Source of the DNA: Streptomyces europaeiscabiei
GTDB lineage: Bacteria > Actinomycetota > Actinomycetes > Streptomycetales > Streptomycetaceae
Direction: 5' to 3'
DNA: 64,000 bases
Assembly (NCBI RefSeq): GCF_001550375.1
Contig: NZ_LRTR01000514.1
Span: forward strand, 1 to 64,000
Shown here: positions 7,910 to 17,505 of the stretch, one piece after another
How the letters are laid out: every line of letters begins with the position of its first letter
Position numbering within the stretch: position 1 is the stretch's first letter
Made by a program: the position numbers and the translations under genes
The notes under the pieces: model-generated
What the model saw: the letters and a program-made list of their open reading frames with translations, nothing else
What the model was told of the DNA's origin: nothing
Database searches by the model: none

Positions 7910-8713
7910 ATGACGCTGGCGCTGTCGTCACGACCGGAGGTCGCGGTGCGACCGCCCTCGATGGTCGAGCGAATGACGTTGATCATGGACTGCTTCGAGG
8001 GACCGAAGACCCGGCTGCTGTTGGAGGAGGTCTCCCGCCGCACCGGACTTCCGAGGTCGACCGCGCACCGCATCCTCGACCAGCTCGTGCGGCTGCAGTG
8101 GGTCGAGCACACCCGCTCTGGCTACCACCTCGGGCGGCGAGTGCGGACCTGGGGGGCGCGGGAGAGCGGGCACTCGGATCTGCGCGCGGCCGCCGCGCCG
8201 TGGCTGCACGAGCTCGCCGTCATGACTGACCTCGTCGTACATCTGGGCACCCTCGACGAGACGTATGTCGAGTACCTGGACAAGGTCGGCGGCCGCCGGG
8301 CTGCCGCTGTCGCCTCCCGTGTCGGAGGCCGGGCACCCGCGCACTGCACGGCGCTCGGCAAGGCGATGCTCGCCTGGCTGCCGCCGGAAGAGATCGACGA
8401 GTTGTACGCCGACGGGGTGCCGGCCGCGACGGGCGCGAGCGTCGACGGCCTTCCCGCACTTCACCGTGAACTCGGCCGTATCCGGCGTGACCGAGGGCTC
8501 GCCGTCGAACGGGGGGAGTGCGTCGAGGGGATCGCGTGCGTCGGCGTGGCGATCCGGGGACCTGAGGGTCCGGTCGGCGCTATTTCCCTGGTCGCCGGGC
8601 ACGCGTCGCCACTGGAGCGCATCGCGCCGCTGGTGTACGACATGGCGCAGCGGATCACTCTGGACCTGTTCGGCGAAAGCGCACTGCGCACGGCACGCGT
8701 AGGCACGGCCTGA
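7910..8713 (+). CDS. IclR-family transcriptional regulator
   Basis: This intact regulator has 267 residues. The winged helix spans about residues 20-75 (LLLEEVSRRTGLPRSTAHRI). The ligand-binding GAF-like domain follows, with family blocks PAHCTALGKAMLAWLP, GLAVERGECVEGIACVGVAI and GPVGAISLVAG. ATG 7910 is preferred because GAAGG lies 9 bases upstream; GTG 7901 is in frame but sits against that site. IclR proteins often control aromatic or steroid catabolism and sense CoA esters or ring acids. It survives between two wrecked catabolic genes, so its original targets may be gone or lie elsewhere in the chromosome. Confidence 0.88.
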   Translation: MTLALSSRPEVAVRPPSMVERMTLIMDCFEGPKTRLLLEEVSRRTGLPRSTAHRILDQLVRLQWVEHTRSGYHLGRRVRTWGARESGHSDLRAAAAPWLHELAVMTDLVVHLGTLDETYVEYLDKVGGRRAAAVASRVGGRAPAHCTALGKAMLAWLPPEEIDELYADGVPAATGASVDGLPALHRELGRIRRDRGLAVERGECVEGIACVGVAIRGPEGPVGAISLVAGHASPLERIAPLVYDMAQRITLDLFGESALRTARVGTA

Positions 8714-8752
8714 GCGGCGCCTCTGCGCGTAGATTCCTGGTCCCTGTACAGA

Positions 8753-8786
8753 CCCCGGTCGCCGGTCCCCCTGCCGGCGACCGGGG
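8753..8786 (+). terminator. Strong hairpin after the IclR gene
   Basis: A perfect 13-bp stem (8753-8765 with 8774-8786, CCCCGGTCGCCGG and its complement) with an 8-nt loop lies 40 bp after the IclR stop. There is no T-run, as is usual in Streptomyces terminators. Confidence 0.65.
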
Positions 8787-8811
8787 AGTTCAGCTTGATC
8801 TAGCGCGGAAC

Positions 8812-8831
8812 CCCGGGCGTTCACGCCCGGG
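8812..8831. terminator. Second hairpin (CCCGGGCG-TTCA-CGCCCGGG)
   Basis: A perfect 8-bp stem with a 4-nt loop lies 25 bp after the first hairpin. It may be a second half of the same terminator. Confidence 0.4.
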
Positions 8832-8859
8832 AGGAAGCGCTTCTCTGGATCGCTCTGAC

Positions 8860-9205
8860 CCGCTCCTGCTGCACGGGTCGGGGCCCGGTTGTCACCGGCT
8901 GGCGCAACTTCCGGCACAACCTGCCGACGCTTGCGCGGCAATTCCGCTGTCTCGTCCTGGAGTTCCCTGGCTTCGGTATCAGCGATCCGACCGACAGGCA
9001 CCCCATGCTGGCCGCGCCGCGGGCCGTGCGAGCGCTGCTCGACGGGCTCGGACTGCAGCAGGCCGACGTTGTCGGCAACTCTATGGGCGGAGTCGTCGCA
9101 CTTCAGCTTGCGATCGGCAAACCGGAGCTCTTCCGGCGAGCACGCCGTGCTGCGGCGCCGGCTGGAGTTCCTGGAGACTTCCGCGAGCTTCTTCTACGAG
9201 GGTGA
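8860..9205 (+). pseudogene. Meta-cleavage-product hydrolase-like alpha/beta hydrolase remnant
   Basis: LLLHGSGPG (oxyanion loop) is followed by a one-base insertion near 8890, after which the next frame reads VTGWRNFRHNLPTLARQF and LVLEFPGFGISD, then the nucleophile elbow GNSMGGVVALQLA. Homology ends after GKPELFRR. The pattern HGSGPG...W.N...L.....V....PGFG.S is that of C-C bond hydrolases of the BphD/MhpC/HsaD group. The N-terminus, catalytic Asp/His region and reading frame are lost. It fits the neighbouring steroid/aromatic remnants. Confidence 0.65.
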
Positions 9206-9332
9206 TCGTCCGCTGTCCGCGGAGGAGACCGCCGATCCCTACCGCCGCGGCATGCTGCTCATGGTCCGCAGCATCAGCCAGGCCGAACGCGCCTGGTTGC
9301 ACCAGGTGCTCGACGGCGGCGAGGGTGATTGA
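9140..9332 (+). other. Unrecognised ORF tail
   Basis: A frame ending at TGA 9330-9332 reads LEFLETSASFFYEGDRPLSA and SISQAERAWLHQVLDGG. It looks like natural protein sequence, not a shadow frame, but has no start of its own and I do not recognise the family. It is probably a gene end exposed by the same deletion that cut the hydrolase. About 180 bp follow before the GH106 gene, with nothing notable seen. Confidence 0.3.
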
Positions 9333-9513
9333 ACGCCCCGCCGGATGGCGCAACTTTGCTGACGGCGGGACTGCTGCCTCTTCTTGAGGGTTGAGGGACC
9401 ACGTGAGGCGCTCCCGGTCACCGGGATCGACCGACACCGAACGGCCCAGGCGATGAAAGGGTGCCCGGCACACCAACTCCCGACTGCCGGGGATCACTTC
9501 ATCTGGAGCCGCT

Positions 9514-12411
9514 GTGTCCCGTTTCTCCCGCAGACAGTTCTGTGCGACCGCGGCCGCGGTGACGCTGGCACCCACGGGGACCTTGTGGGCCGGGGCCAAG
9601 AGCGCTGCCGCCTCTTCGTCGACCGGGCTGGACAGCGCCTTCGTCCGGCGGTTCGCTCACCCGCCTGCGAATGCCCGGCCGAAGATCCGCTACTGGTGGC
9701 CGTGCGGAGAGATCGCGGCGGAAACCATCGACGCGGAGATCGAGGCGATCGCAGGCCGAGGTTTCGGCGCAGTCGAGATCCAGTGCATCGTCACCGCCGA
9801 CGCTCAGCAGTACGGCTGGGGCAGCGCTGTGCTCACCGAGCGCCTGGAGCAGGCGGTCGCCGCCGGTCACAGGCACGGGGTGCGCATCGATCTCACCGTG
9901 GGCCCGGCCTGGCCGCTGGTGGCCCCCGGGCTGTCGCCGGACAGCCCGGAAGCAGCCCAGGAGATCGCCTACGGGCGTGCGGTCCTTGCGGGCGGCGAAG
10001 CATACGACGGGCCCGTGCCGGCGGCCCCGCAGCCGCACGCGGGCGTCACCGAGCAAACCCTGATAGCGGTCCAGGCGTTTCGCTGCGCGGGCCCAACCGA
10101 CGCGAAGCCCGTACTGCTCGAGCGGGCTTCCCGGATCGACCTCACAGGACGGGTGAGCGACGGCACCCTCGCCTGGACCGCCCCAGCGGATGGGCAGTGG
10201 CTGCTGTTCGCGTTCTGGCAGCGCGGCACCGGCCAGGCCGCCGTCGTCGGCCAGGCCGCCACGACAGAGGCGGCGTATGTCGTCGACCACTTCAGTGCCG
10301 CCGGTACCCGGGCAGTAACCAGCTACTGGGACGAGCGCGTCCTGACGCCCCGCCTGCGCAGTCTGCTGCAGGACAACGGAGGGGATCTCTTCGAAGATTC
10401 CCTGGAGTTGGACTCCGCCCAGCACTGGTCCCGGGAACTTCCGGCGCGCTTCAAGAAGCTGCGCGGCTACTCCTTGATCGACAACCTGCCGGTGCTGTTC
10501 ATCGACCGGATCCACCGGCAGTACACGAGCGTGACACCCGACGACACCCCGGACTTCGCGTTCACCGACGACAGTGGCGCCCGCGTCCGCGACGACTACT
10601 ATCACACGCTCACGGACCTGTACATCAGTGAGCACGTCGAGCCACTGAAGTCCTGGGCGCACGCCATGGGCCTGAGACTGCGGGCCCAGCCCTACGGCAC
10701 CACCACCGACGTTCCCACGATCGGCGCGGCCCTCGACATCAACGAGACCGAGTCGCTCGGCGCGGCGCCCGACTACACCGACGAGCCATACCGATGGCTC
10801 TCGTCCGGTGCGGTGCACCTGTCCGGGCAGCGCGTCTTCTCGCTCGAAGGCTGCGCGATCTACGGCGAGGCGTACGCGCAGACCTGGCCGCAGATGCTCA
10901 AGCACTTCAACGCCGCCTTCGCCCACGGTGTCAACCAGGTCGTCTATCACGGCTTCGCCACCGAGGCGGGCCTGGGAACCACCTGGCCCGGCTTCTCACC
11001 GTTCACCCTCCAGGGCGGCAACGGTTTCTCCGAGGCATGGGGGCCGCGCCAGCCCACGTGGAACGACACCGGCAAGATCGTCGACTGGACTGCGCGCACG
11101 CAGTTCGCCCTGCGCCAGGGCAGGCCTTCGGTGGACTTGGTCGTCTACCGCCACGCCTACGGGACCGGCATGCGCATCCCGGCCGGGCTGGACGGCTTCA
11201 CTTACGACTTCGCCGGCCCGGCACAACTCGACGGAACCCGCGTACGTGACCGGCGCCTTGCCCCGGAAGGACCCGCCTATCGTGCGCTGATCCTCGACCG
11301 CCAGCCCACGTTGCCCATAGCCACCGCCCGACTGCTGCTGTCGCACGCCCGCAGCGGCCTGCCCGTAGTGATCGTCGGTGCGCCGCCGACCCGCACGCCT
11401 GGCGCCCACCGGGCGGCACAGCAGGATGCGGCACTGGCCGAGTTGATGGACCTGTTGCTCAAGCAGGCCTCGGTACGCCACGTCGCCGAACCGAGCGGGT
11501 TGCCCGCCGTCTTCGAGGTGCTCGGCATCCGTCCCGCAGCGGACACGCGCGTCGCTCCCGCCGTGCTCGCCCTGCGTCGCACACTGTCGCGAGGCGCGCT
11601 GTATCACCTGCACAACTCCTCGGAAAGAGCCGTGTCCGAGGAGGTCGCCCTGGAGGGCCGAGGCACCCCCTACGAACTGGATGCCTGGACGGGCACGGTC
11701 ACCTCAGTCGCCCAGTACCGAACAGAACGCGGGCGGATCACAGTCCCGGTGCGGCTCGCACCCGGCGAATCCACCATCATCGTTCTCGTACCGGGCAGTG
11801 CCCGTCATGTGGTCGCCACCACGGGCGGAGAGGTCGTGACGGCGCCCGGTGGCGGTCTGCTCCTGCGGGGCTCAACGGCTGGTTCGTACACCGTGAAGCT
11901 TGACGACGGCTCCGAACGGAGGGTGACCGTTCCTCCCACCGGGGCAGCCCAGGAGCTGAACGTGTGGGAGCTCTCCGTCGAGGACTGGCACCGAGGCCCG
12001 GACGGCAAGCTCGAAGTCAGCGAGCACGAGCATCACCTGAACCGCCTTGCACCCTGGTCCGCCATCCCCGGCCTTGAGGACGTCTCCGGGGTCGGCACCT
12101 ATCGCACCACGGTACGGCTCGTGCGGTTGGACGGGGCCTACCTCGACCTCGGACAGGTCACCGACACCTTCGAGGTGACGGTCAACGGCACGACGCTGCC
12201 ACCGTCCGACCAGGTCGGCCGGCGGATCGATCTCAGTGGCTACGTGAAGCAAGGAGACAACAGCATCACGGTCCGGGTGGCGACACCGCTGCGCAATCGC
12301 CTTCGGGTCACGGAAGGCTTCCCGGGTCAGGCCGAGAAGCCCCGGCAGCAATACGGCCTCATGGGGCCGGTCCGTATCGCGCCGTACCGCCAGGTACCGA
12401 TCCCGGAATGA
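9514..12411 (+). CDS. Secreted GH106-like alpha-L-rhamnosidase
   Basis: The GTG start has GGAG about 7 bases upstream. The N-terminus is a Tat signal (SRFSRRQFCATAAA...), so the enzyme is exported folded. The catalytic part opens FAHPPANARPKIRYWWPCGE and GFGAVEIQCIV, the signature beginning of GH106-type alpha-L-rhamnosidases. EGCAIYGEAYAQTWPQMLKH and GVNQVVYHGF follow in the middle of the barrel. The C-terminal about 130 residues form a beta-sandwich (YLDLGQVTDTFEVTVNG...). The length of 965 is normal for the family. Predicted role: removal of terminal L-rhamnose from plant glycosides or rhamnogalacturonan. The SDR gene follows 55 bp later, probably co-transcribed. Confidence 0.75.
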   Translation: MSRFSRRQFCATAAAVTLAPTGTLWAGAKSAAASSSTGLDSAFVRRFAHPPANARPKIRYWWPCGEIAAETIDAEIEAIAGRGFGAVEIQCIVTADAQQYGWGSAVLTERLEQAVAAGHRHGVRIDLTVGPAWPLVAPGLSPDSPEAAQEIAYGRAVLAGGEAYDGPVPAAPQPHAGVTEQTLIAVQAFRCAGPTDAKPVLLERASRIDLTGRVSDGTLAWTAPADGQWLLFAFWQRGTGQAAVVGQAATTEAAYVVDHFSAAGTRAVTSYWDERVLTPRLRSLLQDNGGDLFEDSLELDSAQHWSRELPARFKKLRGYSLIDNLPVLFIDRIHRQYTSVTPDDTPDFAFTDDSGARVRDDYYHTLTDLYISEHVEPLKSWAHAMGLRLRAQPYGTTTDVPTIGAALDINETESLGAAPDYTDEPYRWLSSGAVHLSGQRVFSLEGCAIYGEAYAQTWPQMLKHFNAAFAHGVNQVVYHGFATEAGLGTTWPGFSPFTLQGGNGFSEAWGPRQPTWNDTGKIVDWTARTQFALRQGRPSVDLVVYRHAYGTGMRIPAGLDGFTYDFAGPAQLDGTRVRDRRLAPEGPAYRALILDRQPTLPIATARLLLSHARSGLPVVIVGAPPTRTPGAHRAAQQDAALAELMDLLLKQASVRHVAEPSGLPAVFEVLGIRPAADTRVAPAVLALRRTLSRGALYHLHNSSERAVSEEVALEGRGTPYELDAWTGTVTSVAQYRTERGRITVPVRLAPGESTIIVLVPGSARHVVATTGGEVVTAPGGGLLLRGSTAGSYTVKLDDGSERRVTVPPTGAAQELNVWELSVEDWHRGPDGKLEVSEHEHHLNRLAPWSAIPGLEDVSGVGTYRTTVRLVRLDGAYLDLGQVTDTFEVTVNGTTLPPSDQVGRRIDLSGYVKQGDNSITVRVATPLRNRLRVTEGFPGQAEKPRQQYGLMGPVRIAPYRQVPIPE

Positions 12412-12466
12412 GCGGGCGGCGATTCGCGGCCAGGGCAAGCGCACCGTCGAGACCTGGAGGAACCTC

Positions 12467-13237
12467 ATGGAACGACTCAGCAGCAGACGCGTGTTCGTCA
12501 CCGGAGCCGCTTCGGGCATCGGACGCTCGACGACGTTGAGGCTGCTCGAGGAAGGAGCGGCGGTCGTCGCGACGGACATCGAGGAAGAGGGGCTCAGCGG
12601 GACCGCCGGCCTGGCCGCGAAGGCCGGCACCGGCGAGCGGCTCGTCACCGCGGCGCTGGACGTGGCGGACGCGGACGCGGTCGTCGACGTCGTGGGTGAA
12701 ACGATTGCCACCCTCGGCGGGCTCGACGCGCTCGTGAACATCGCCGGCATGCTGCGCGGAGCGCATACACACCAGTGCTCGCTCGAGCTGTGGAACCGCG
12801 TCCTTGCCGTGAACCTCACGGGCACGTTCCTGGTCACCCGGGCCGCGTTGCCCGCGCTGCTGGAGACGGGTAACGGCGTCGTGGTCAACTTCAGCTCCAC
12901 GTCAGCCCAGTTCGCCCATCCGTTCCTGGCCGCGTACTCCGCCAGCAAGGGCGGGATCCTGTCCTTCACGCACAGCATCGCCCAGGAGTACGCCAAGCAG
13001 GGCTTGCGCGCGGTAAACATCTGCCCTGGCGGCATCGTCAGCGCCATGACCGAGAACTTCGCGTCACTGGTGCCGGAGGACACCGACTGGAGCCTCTTCG
13101 CGAAGCTCACTCCCGCAGTCCGGGAGCGCTACGGGTCGCCGGAGGTGGTGGCAGCAGTCGTGGCCACGCTCATCTCCGACGACGGCGCCTTCATCTCCGG
13201 CACGGAGATCCGTATTGACGGCGGCACCCATCAGTAG
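12467..13237 (+). CDS. Short-chain dehydrogenase/reductase
   Basis: This is a classical SDR of 256 residues: TGAASGIG cofactor motif at residues 12-19, NIAG (variant of NNAG), the catalytic Ser in NFSSTSAQ, and YSASK (Tyr/Lys). The C-terminal SGTEIRIDGGTHQ is standard. GGAGG lies 6 bases before the ATG. Directly downstream of the GH106 gene, it may oxidise the released sugar (SDR-type L-rhamnose dehydrogenases exist) or act on a steroid hydroxyl (hydroxysteroid dehydrogenases are also SDRs). Sequence alone does not choose. It converges on the next gene with a 7-bp tail overlap. Confidence 0.85.
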   Translation: MERLSSRRVFVTGAASGIGRSTTLRLLEEGAAVVATDIEEEGLSGTAGLAAKAGTGERLVTAALDVADADAVVDVVGETIATLGGLDALVNIAGMLRGAHTHQCSLELWNRVLAVNLTGTFLVTRAALPALLETGNGVVVNFSSTSAQFAHPFLAAYSASKGGILSFTHSIAQEYAKQGLRAVNICPGGIVSAMTENFASLVPEDTDWSLFAKLTPAVRERYGSPEVVAAVVATLISDDGAFISGTEIRIDGGTHQ

Positions 13238-14844
13238 TCCGGGGCGGCGGTGCCCCTCGGCGCCCCGGGGAAGTACAGCGAGAACCTCACCACCCCTGAC
13301 GGGATCCCGCTGGTCGCCATGAAACCGTGCATCGGGGCCGGGTGCTCCGCGATCCTGATGCCGGTGCCGGACAACGTCTCGTCACCATTGAGGCGCCTTC
13401 GCGGACGGAGCCGGCCCGTGCCTGCCACGAGTTCGTCCGCCTGCAAGATGGCCACCGGCCGGCCGTCCGGCGAGCGCGGGCAGACCGTGAAGTTGTCGCC
13501 GACGGCGATGAACACGTCGTCGTCGAACTGCAGCAGGAGCCCATAGCCGAACCGCTCGCCGTTGCCGTGTTCCGGATAGGCCCTGATCACGAACTCGTAC
13601 TTGCCGAGGGCGAACGTCTCCTCCTTGGAGGCCGGGACCCGGAAGCCGCGCACGCGCCCTCGCGGCTGTGCGGCAAGGATGTCGTTCTCCAGCGCCGCGA
13701 GCTGCGCATAGATACGGCGCAGCTCCACCGTGCGGTCATCGTCGAGGGAGTCGAAGCCGAACGGCGAGACCCCGATGGCACCGTACTGTCCGATGGCGAG
13801 GAAGCTGTGCGAGACCCCGTGGCAGTCGGCGCGCATCTCGGGCACGAACAAGGTGGTGTTCGTGTCCGCGTAGCGCTTGAACGGGATGTCGAAGTCGCCG
13901 AAGTACACGTCTGGGGCGAGGAACGCGAGCGAGGGAGCGGCCAGCTTCCAGGCAGCGCTGACATGCGGTAGTGGCCCCCCACTGGGGAACACCCCCGGCG
14001 CGCTGCCGCCGGCGACGGCGATGTTCGCGGACTCCGATCCGTTCGGCACGCTCGAGTCCAGCCAGGCGTTGGCGAACAGCGGGATGTCGTAGCGGGCCAG
14101 GCCTGCGGCGGCGACGTGCTCGATGTAGCAGGCGTAGTGCCAGGCCATGAACAACTCGGCCTTCCGGTCGGAGTCGCCCGTCAGGAGGTCCCACGTCGGG
14201 GTGGACGGCTCGTCCGGGGCCTGGACGTACGGGGAGGCTCCGTTGCGCAGTGCTTCCGCAAGGGCTGCCGGAACGGGAGCCGCCCATGCGGCTGCCGCGT
14301 CCGCTCCGTAGGAGCGCGGTGCCCCGAGCAGCCCGACCTCGTTCTCGACCTGCACCATGATCACGGTCTTCTCGCGGCCGTCGACGCGTGCGAGGTGCTC
14401 CATGAAGGCCGCGAAAGCGGCCGCGTCGGCGTCGCGGTTGTTCGTGGAGAACGGGCTGAGGTTGTCCAGCGGATCGCCGGCCTCGTCGACCTGCAGCGGA
14501 AAACGGACCGGATCGAGCTTGACCCAGGCCGGCACGTAGCTCGACGAAGCGTTCTTCCAGCTGCCGAACCAGAGAAGCACCAGCTTGAGCTCGTGGTCGC
14601 GCGCACCGGAGAGCATGGCGTCGACCAAGTGAAAGTCGAACTCTCCCTCCGTCGGTTCCACAAGCTCCCAACTGACCGGTGCAAGAACGGTGTTGACCGC
14701 TGCGTCCGCACACCGCTTCCACACGGGTTCCAGGTAGTCGGCGTGGGACGAGGTGGAGTTGTGGACCTCGATGCCGCGGATCAGGTACGGCGTACCGCCG
14801 ACGATCAGCTGGCCCGTGGCCTGGTCTATGCCGTGGTGTTGCAA
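13231..14844 (-). CDS. GH35-like beta-galactosidase with DUF5597 domain
   Basis: This protein of 537 residues has a TIM barrel of the GH35/GH42 clan: YLIRGIEVHNSTSSHADYLE at the start, SWELVEPTEGEFDF, and the acid/base motif MVQVENEVGLLG. A second acidic candidate is in LFVPEMRAD, expected as nucleophile. The C-terminal 150 residues match the DUF5597 beta domain linked to such enzymes. The TTG start at 14844 has GGGAG 4-5 bases upstream. No signal peptide is seen, so it is cytoplasmic. It is the last gene of the leftward operon importer-GH3-GH3-GH35; the upstream GH3 stop is about 200 bp away. It probably removes beta-galactose from imported oligosaccharides. Confidence 0.75.
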   Translation of the reverse strand: MQHHGIDQATGQLIVGGTPYLIRGIEVHNSTSSHADYLEPVWKRCADAAVNTVLAPVSWELVEPTEGEFDFHLVDAMLSGARDHELKLVLLWFGSWKNASSSYVPAWVKLDPVRFPLQVDEAGDPLDNLSPFSTNNRDADAAAFAAFMEHLARVDGREKTVIMVQVENEVGLLGAPRSYGADAAAAWAAPVPAALAEALRNGASPYVQAPDEPSTPTWDLLTGDSDRKAELFMAWHYACYIEHVAAAGLARYDIPLFANAWLDSSVPNGSESANIAVAGGSAPGVFPSGGPLPHVSAAWKLAAPSLAFLAPDVYFGDFDIPFKRYADTNTTLFVPEMRADCHGVSHSFLAIGQYGAIGVSPFGFDSLDDDRTVELRRIYAQLAALENDILAAQPRGRVRGFRVPASKEETFALGKYEFVIRAYPEHGNGERFGYGLLLQFDDDVFIAVGDNFTVCPRSPDGRPVAILQADELVAGTGRLRPRRRLNGDETLSGTGIRIAEHPAPMHGFMATSGIPSGVVRFSLYFPGAPRGTAAPDY

Positions 14845-15044
14845 GGGGCTCCCATCGATGTCTTCCGGTTGAGCGGTGTCTTCGGGCGAGGGCGGCGGAC
14901 GGCGCCAGGTCGCTGCCGGCGCTCTCAGCCATCGCCGTCCCAGGGGTGCGGCGCGATGCCGGATAGTTGGCCAGGCGAAGGCCCGTGGGGAGCGGTGTCA
15001 GGTCCGCTCCCCACGGGCTGCTGGCGGGGCGGCGGTCTCGCGTG

Positions 15045-17462
15045 TCACGTTCCCGTCGTAGGAGCGGTCCGTGCAGAGTGGGTCAGGTACACCCTCCGTC
15101 GCGTGACGTCCACGGTGTCACCGACGACGTCCAGGCGACCGCGCAGGCGAAGGTCACTCGACGACGAGCCGACCGAGATCCACATCGGGCCCGGATCCAC
15201 GACCCATCTGTCGTCCAGGGACAGGTAGGCCAGCAGCGGGAGTTCCAGAGCGAATCTCACCGTCGCCTGATCCCCTGGCTGCAGTTCGAGGCGATGGAAC
15301 CCCGCGAGCTGGAGCGCCGGCCTCGACACGCCGGGCGCATCGTCCTCGACGTAGAGCTGCATGAGTTCTACGCCTGGGCGGTCGCCCGTGTTCGTGACGG
15401 TCGCGGTGACCTCGACGGTGCGGTCGGGTGCGATCGACGTGCTGCTCAGCTGGAGGTCGGAGTAGACGAATTCGGTATACGTCAGGCCGTGCCCGAACGG
15501 GTAGAGCGGTGCCGCGGACTCGTCCACGTATCCGCCGTGCGGATCGCCTTCCCGACGGCGGTATCCGCTGCCGAACCGCTGGCCCGCATGGAGGGGGACC
15601 TGACCGCTGGAGCGGGGGATCGTGTACGGCAGGCGGCCCTGCGGCTCGGCCGTGCCGCTGAGGATCTCCGCGACGGCAGGTGTGCCGAACTGCGAGCCGT
15701 AGTACCCGAGCAGGATGGCGTCGAGCTCGGGCTCGACGTCACCAAGGGCGAGAGGGCGGCCCGAGAAGATCACGCCGACGGTCGTCTTGCCGAGCGCGGC
15801 GATCTCGTGCACGAGCCGACGCTGTACATCCGGCAGCGTCACATCGGCGGTGTCCGCACCCTCACCCTCCGTCCGTTCACCGAAGAACCATCGCGCCACG
15901 CCGCCCAGTGCCAGGACCACGACATCCGCATCACGCGCGACGTCGACTGCCGCGCCGATCCCCTCGGCCCCGTCGGTGACTCCGCATCCAGTTGCGACGA
16001 GGATTTCGGAGTCGGGTAGCGCGGCTTGGAGGGCGTCCGCCAGGGAGACCGCTTCGTAGCGCGACCTCGCGAACTCGTCCTCGCTCATGGCGAGCAGGTC
16101 GCCGATCTCCTCGTGCACGTAGGCGTCGTCGGGGCCGAAGGAGTCGAGGTTTTCGACACCGACCATGGAACTCGTCTTGCCGTTCAGCAGTGCTCGGGTC
16201 AGCTCGATGAAGGAGGGGAAGGTGTACGGGGCGAAGGCCGTGCCCACAGCCTCGGCATGAGGTCCGACGACCGCGATGCGCGGGGCGCCGCTGAGTGGGA
16301 GCACCCCGTCGTCGTTCTTGAGGAGCGTGACGGACTCGCGCGCAAGACGCAGGGAGAGGTCGCGGCCCTCCTGCGCCACGGACATGATCTCCACCGGGTC
16401 GGTTTCCACGTAGGGGTTCTCGAACAGGCCCAGTTGGAACTTGTGCGTCAGTACGCGGAGGACCGACTCGTCGACGGTCGTTTCGGGAATCTCGCCGTCG
16501 CGGACGGCCTCGACGAGGTTGTCGCCGTAGCCGAACGGCTCGGGCATTTCCACGTCGATGCCGGCCCGCATGCCGAGCACGCCCGCTTCGCGTGCATCGC
16601 GCGCGGCGCGATGATGGGTCACGAGGTTCTCGATCGACAGCCAGTCCGACACGACGGTGCCGTTGAACCCGAGTTGGTCGCGCAACATCTTGCGGAACAC
16701 CCGAGGGTCGGCGGCAGCGGGCACTCCGTCCCAGTCGGCGAGCGAGTTCATGATCGAGCCCAGTCCCGCGAGCTGGATGGCGGCGGCGAAGGGGCGCGCG
16801 TACACCTCCCGCAGCTCGCGCGCTCCCATCGGCACGGTCGCCATGTTGAGACCGGCCTCACTCATTGCGTAGCCGAGGAAGTGCTTGCCGGTGGCGATGA
16901 CCCCGTCCAGCAGCGACTCGCCTTGAAGATTGCGTACGAAGGACACTCCCAGCGCGCTGACCAGGTATGGATCCTCGCCGTACGTCTCGTGAACTCGGCC
17001 CCATCGCGCGTCGCGGGCGATGTCGAGCAGCGGCGACAGGGCGTGGTGCAGGCCCACGGATCGCATCTGCCGACGGGTCAGTGCGGCCATCTCGCCCACC
17101 CCGGTGGTGTCCCAGGTGGCCGCGAGGGCGATCGCGGTGGGGAAGGATGTGAAGGTGGGGGCGTTCACACCGTTCAGCGCCTCGATGTGCATGATCGCGG
17201 GAATGCCCAGGCGGGTGTTCTCGACCAGGTGGCGCTGTACCGCGTTGTTGAGCCGGGCGAGTTCGGCCGCGTTCGCCGGAAAGCCCCCCATGTGCGGTTC
17301 GATGTAGCCGATGCCATTCGCCAGCTTGGCCGCGGCGACGTCCGGGCGGATGCCTTTGGCGTCGAAGAGCATTGTCGGGATCAGCGACGTCAGCTGCGCG
17401 ACCTTTTCGTGCAGGGTCATGCGACCGAGCAACTCGATGGCGCGGGAACGTGCGTCGGTCAT
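15045..17462 (-). CDS. GH3 beta-glucosidase/beta-xylosidase (with C-terminal Fn3-like domain)
   Basis: ATG 17462 is chosen because AAGGA lies 7 bases upstream; the longer frame adds low-complexity sequence overlapping the preceding gene. It has 805 residues. The GH3 barrel includes LDIARDARWGRVHETYGEDP, ATGKHFLGY and the nucleophile loop GTVVSDWLSIENL (D273). The alpha/beta sandwich then carries LLKNDDGVLPLS, and the fibronectin-III-like end carries GVELMQLYVEDD. No signal peptide: acts on imported oligosaccharides. It starts 43 bp after the other GH3 gene. Exact sugar (glucose, xylose or both) is not readable from sequence. Confidence 0.88.
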   Translation of the reverse strand: MTDARSRAIELLGRMTLHEKVAQLTSLIPTMLFDAKGIRPDVAAAKLANGIGYIEPHMGGFPANAAELARLNNAVQRHLVENTRLGIPAIMHIEALNGVNAPTFTSFPTAIALAATWDTTGVGEMAALTRRQMRSVGLHHALSPLLDIARDARWGRVHETYGEDPYLVSALGVSFVRNLQGESLLDGVIATGKHFLGYAMSEAGLNMATVPMGARELREVYARPFAAAIQLAGLGSIMNSLADWDGVPAAADPRVFRKMLRDQLGFNGTVVSDWLSIENLVTHHRAARDAREAGVLGMRAGIDVEMPEPFGYGDNLVEAVRDGEIPETTVDESVLRVLTHKFQLGLFENPYVETDPVEIMSVAQEGRDLSLRLARESVTLLKNDDGVLPLSGAPRIAVVGPHAEAVGTAFAPYTFPSFIELTRALLNGKTSSMVGVENLDSFGPDDAYVHEEIGDLLAMSEDEFARSRYEAVSLADALQAALPDSEILVATGCGVTDGAEGIGAAVDVARDADVVVLALGGVARWFFGERTEGEGADTADVTLPDVQRRLVHEIAALGKTTVGVIFSGRPLALGDVEPELDAILLGYYGSQFGTPAVAEILSGTAEPQGRLPYTIPRSSGQVPLHAGQRFGSGYRRREGDPHGGYVDESAAPLYPFGHGLTYTEFVYSDLQLSSTSIAPDRTVEVTATVTNTGDRPGVELMQLYVEDDAPGVSRPALQLAGFHRLELQPGDQATVRFALELPLLAYLSLDDRWVVDPGPMWISVGSSSSDLRLRGRLDVVGDTVDVTRRRVYLTHSARTAPTTGT

Positions 17463-17505
17463 GACGTGATCCTTCTGTGCGAGTGCGGGTTCCACGAACG
17501 GGACA

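Noticed and set aside
9499-10950. 483-residue minus-strand ORF inside GH106
   Set aside because: No motif or ribosome site; GH106 on the plus strand is convincing throughout.
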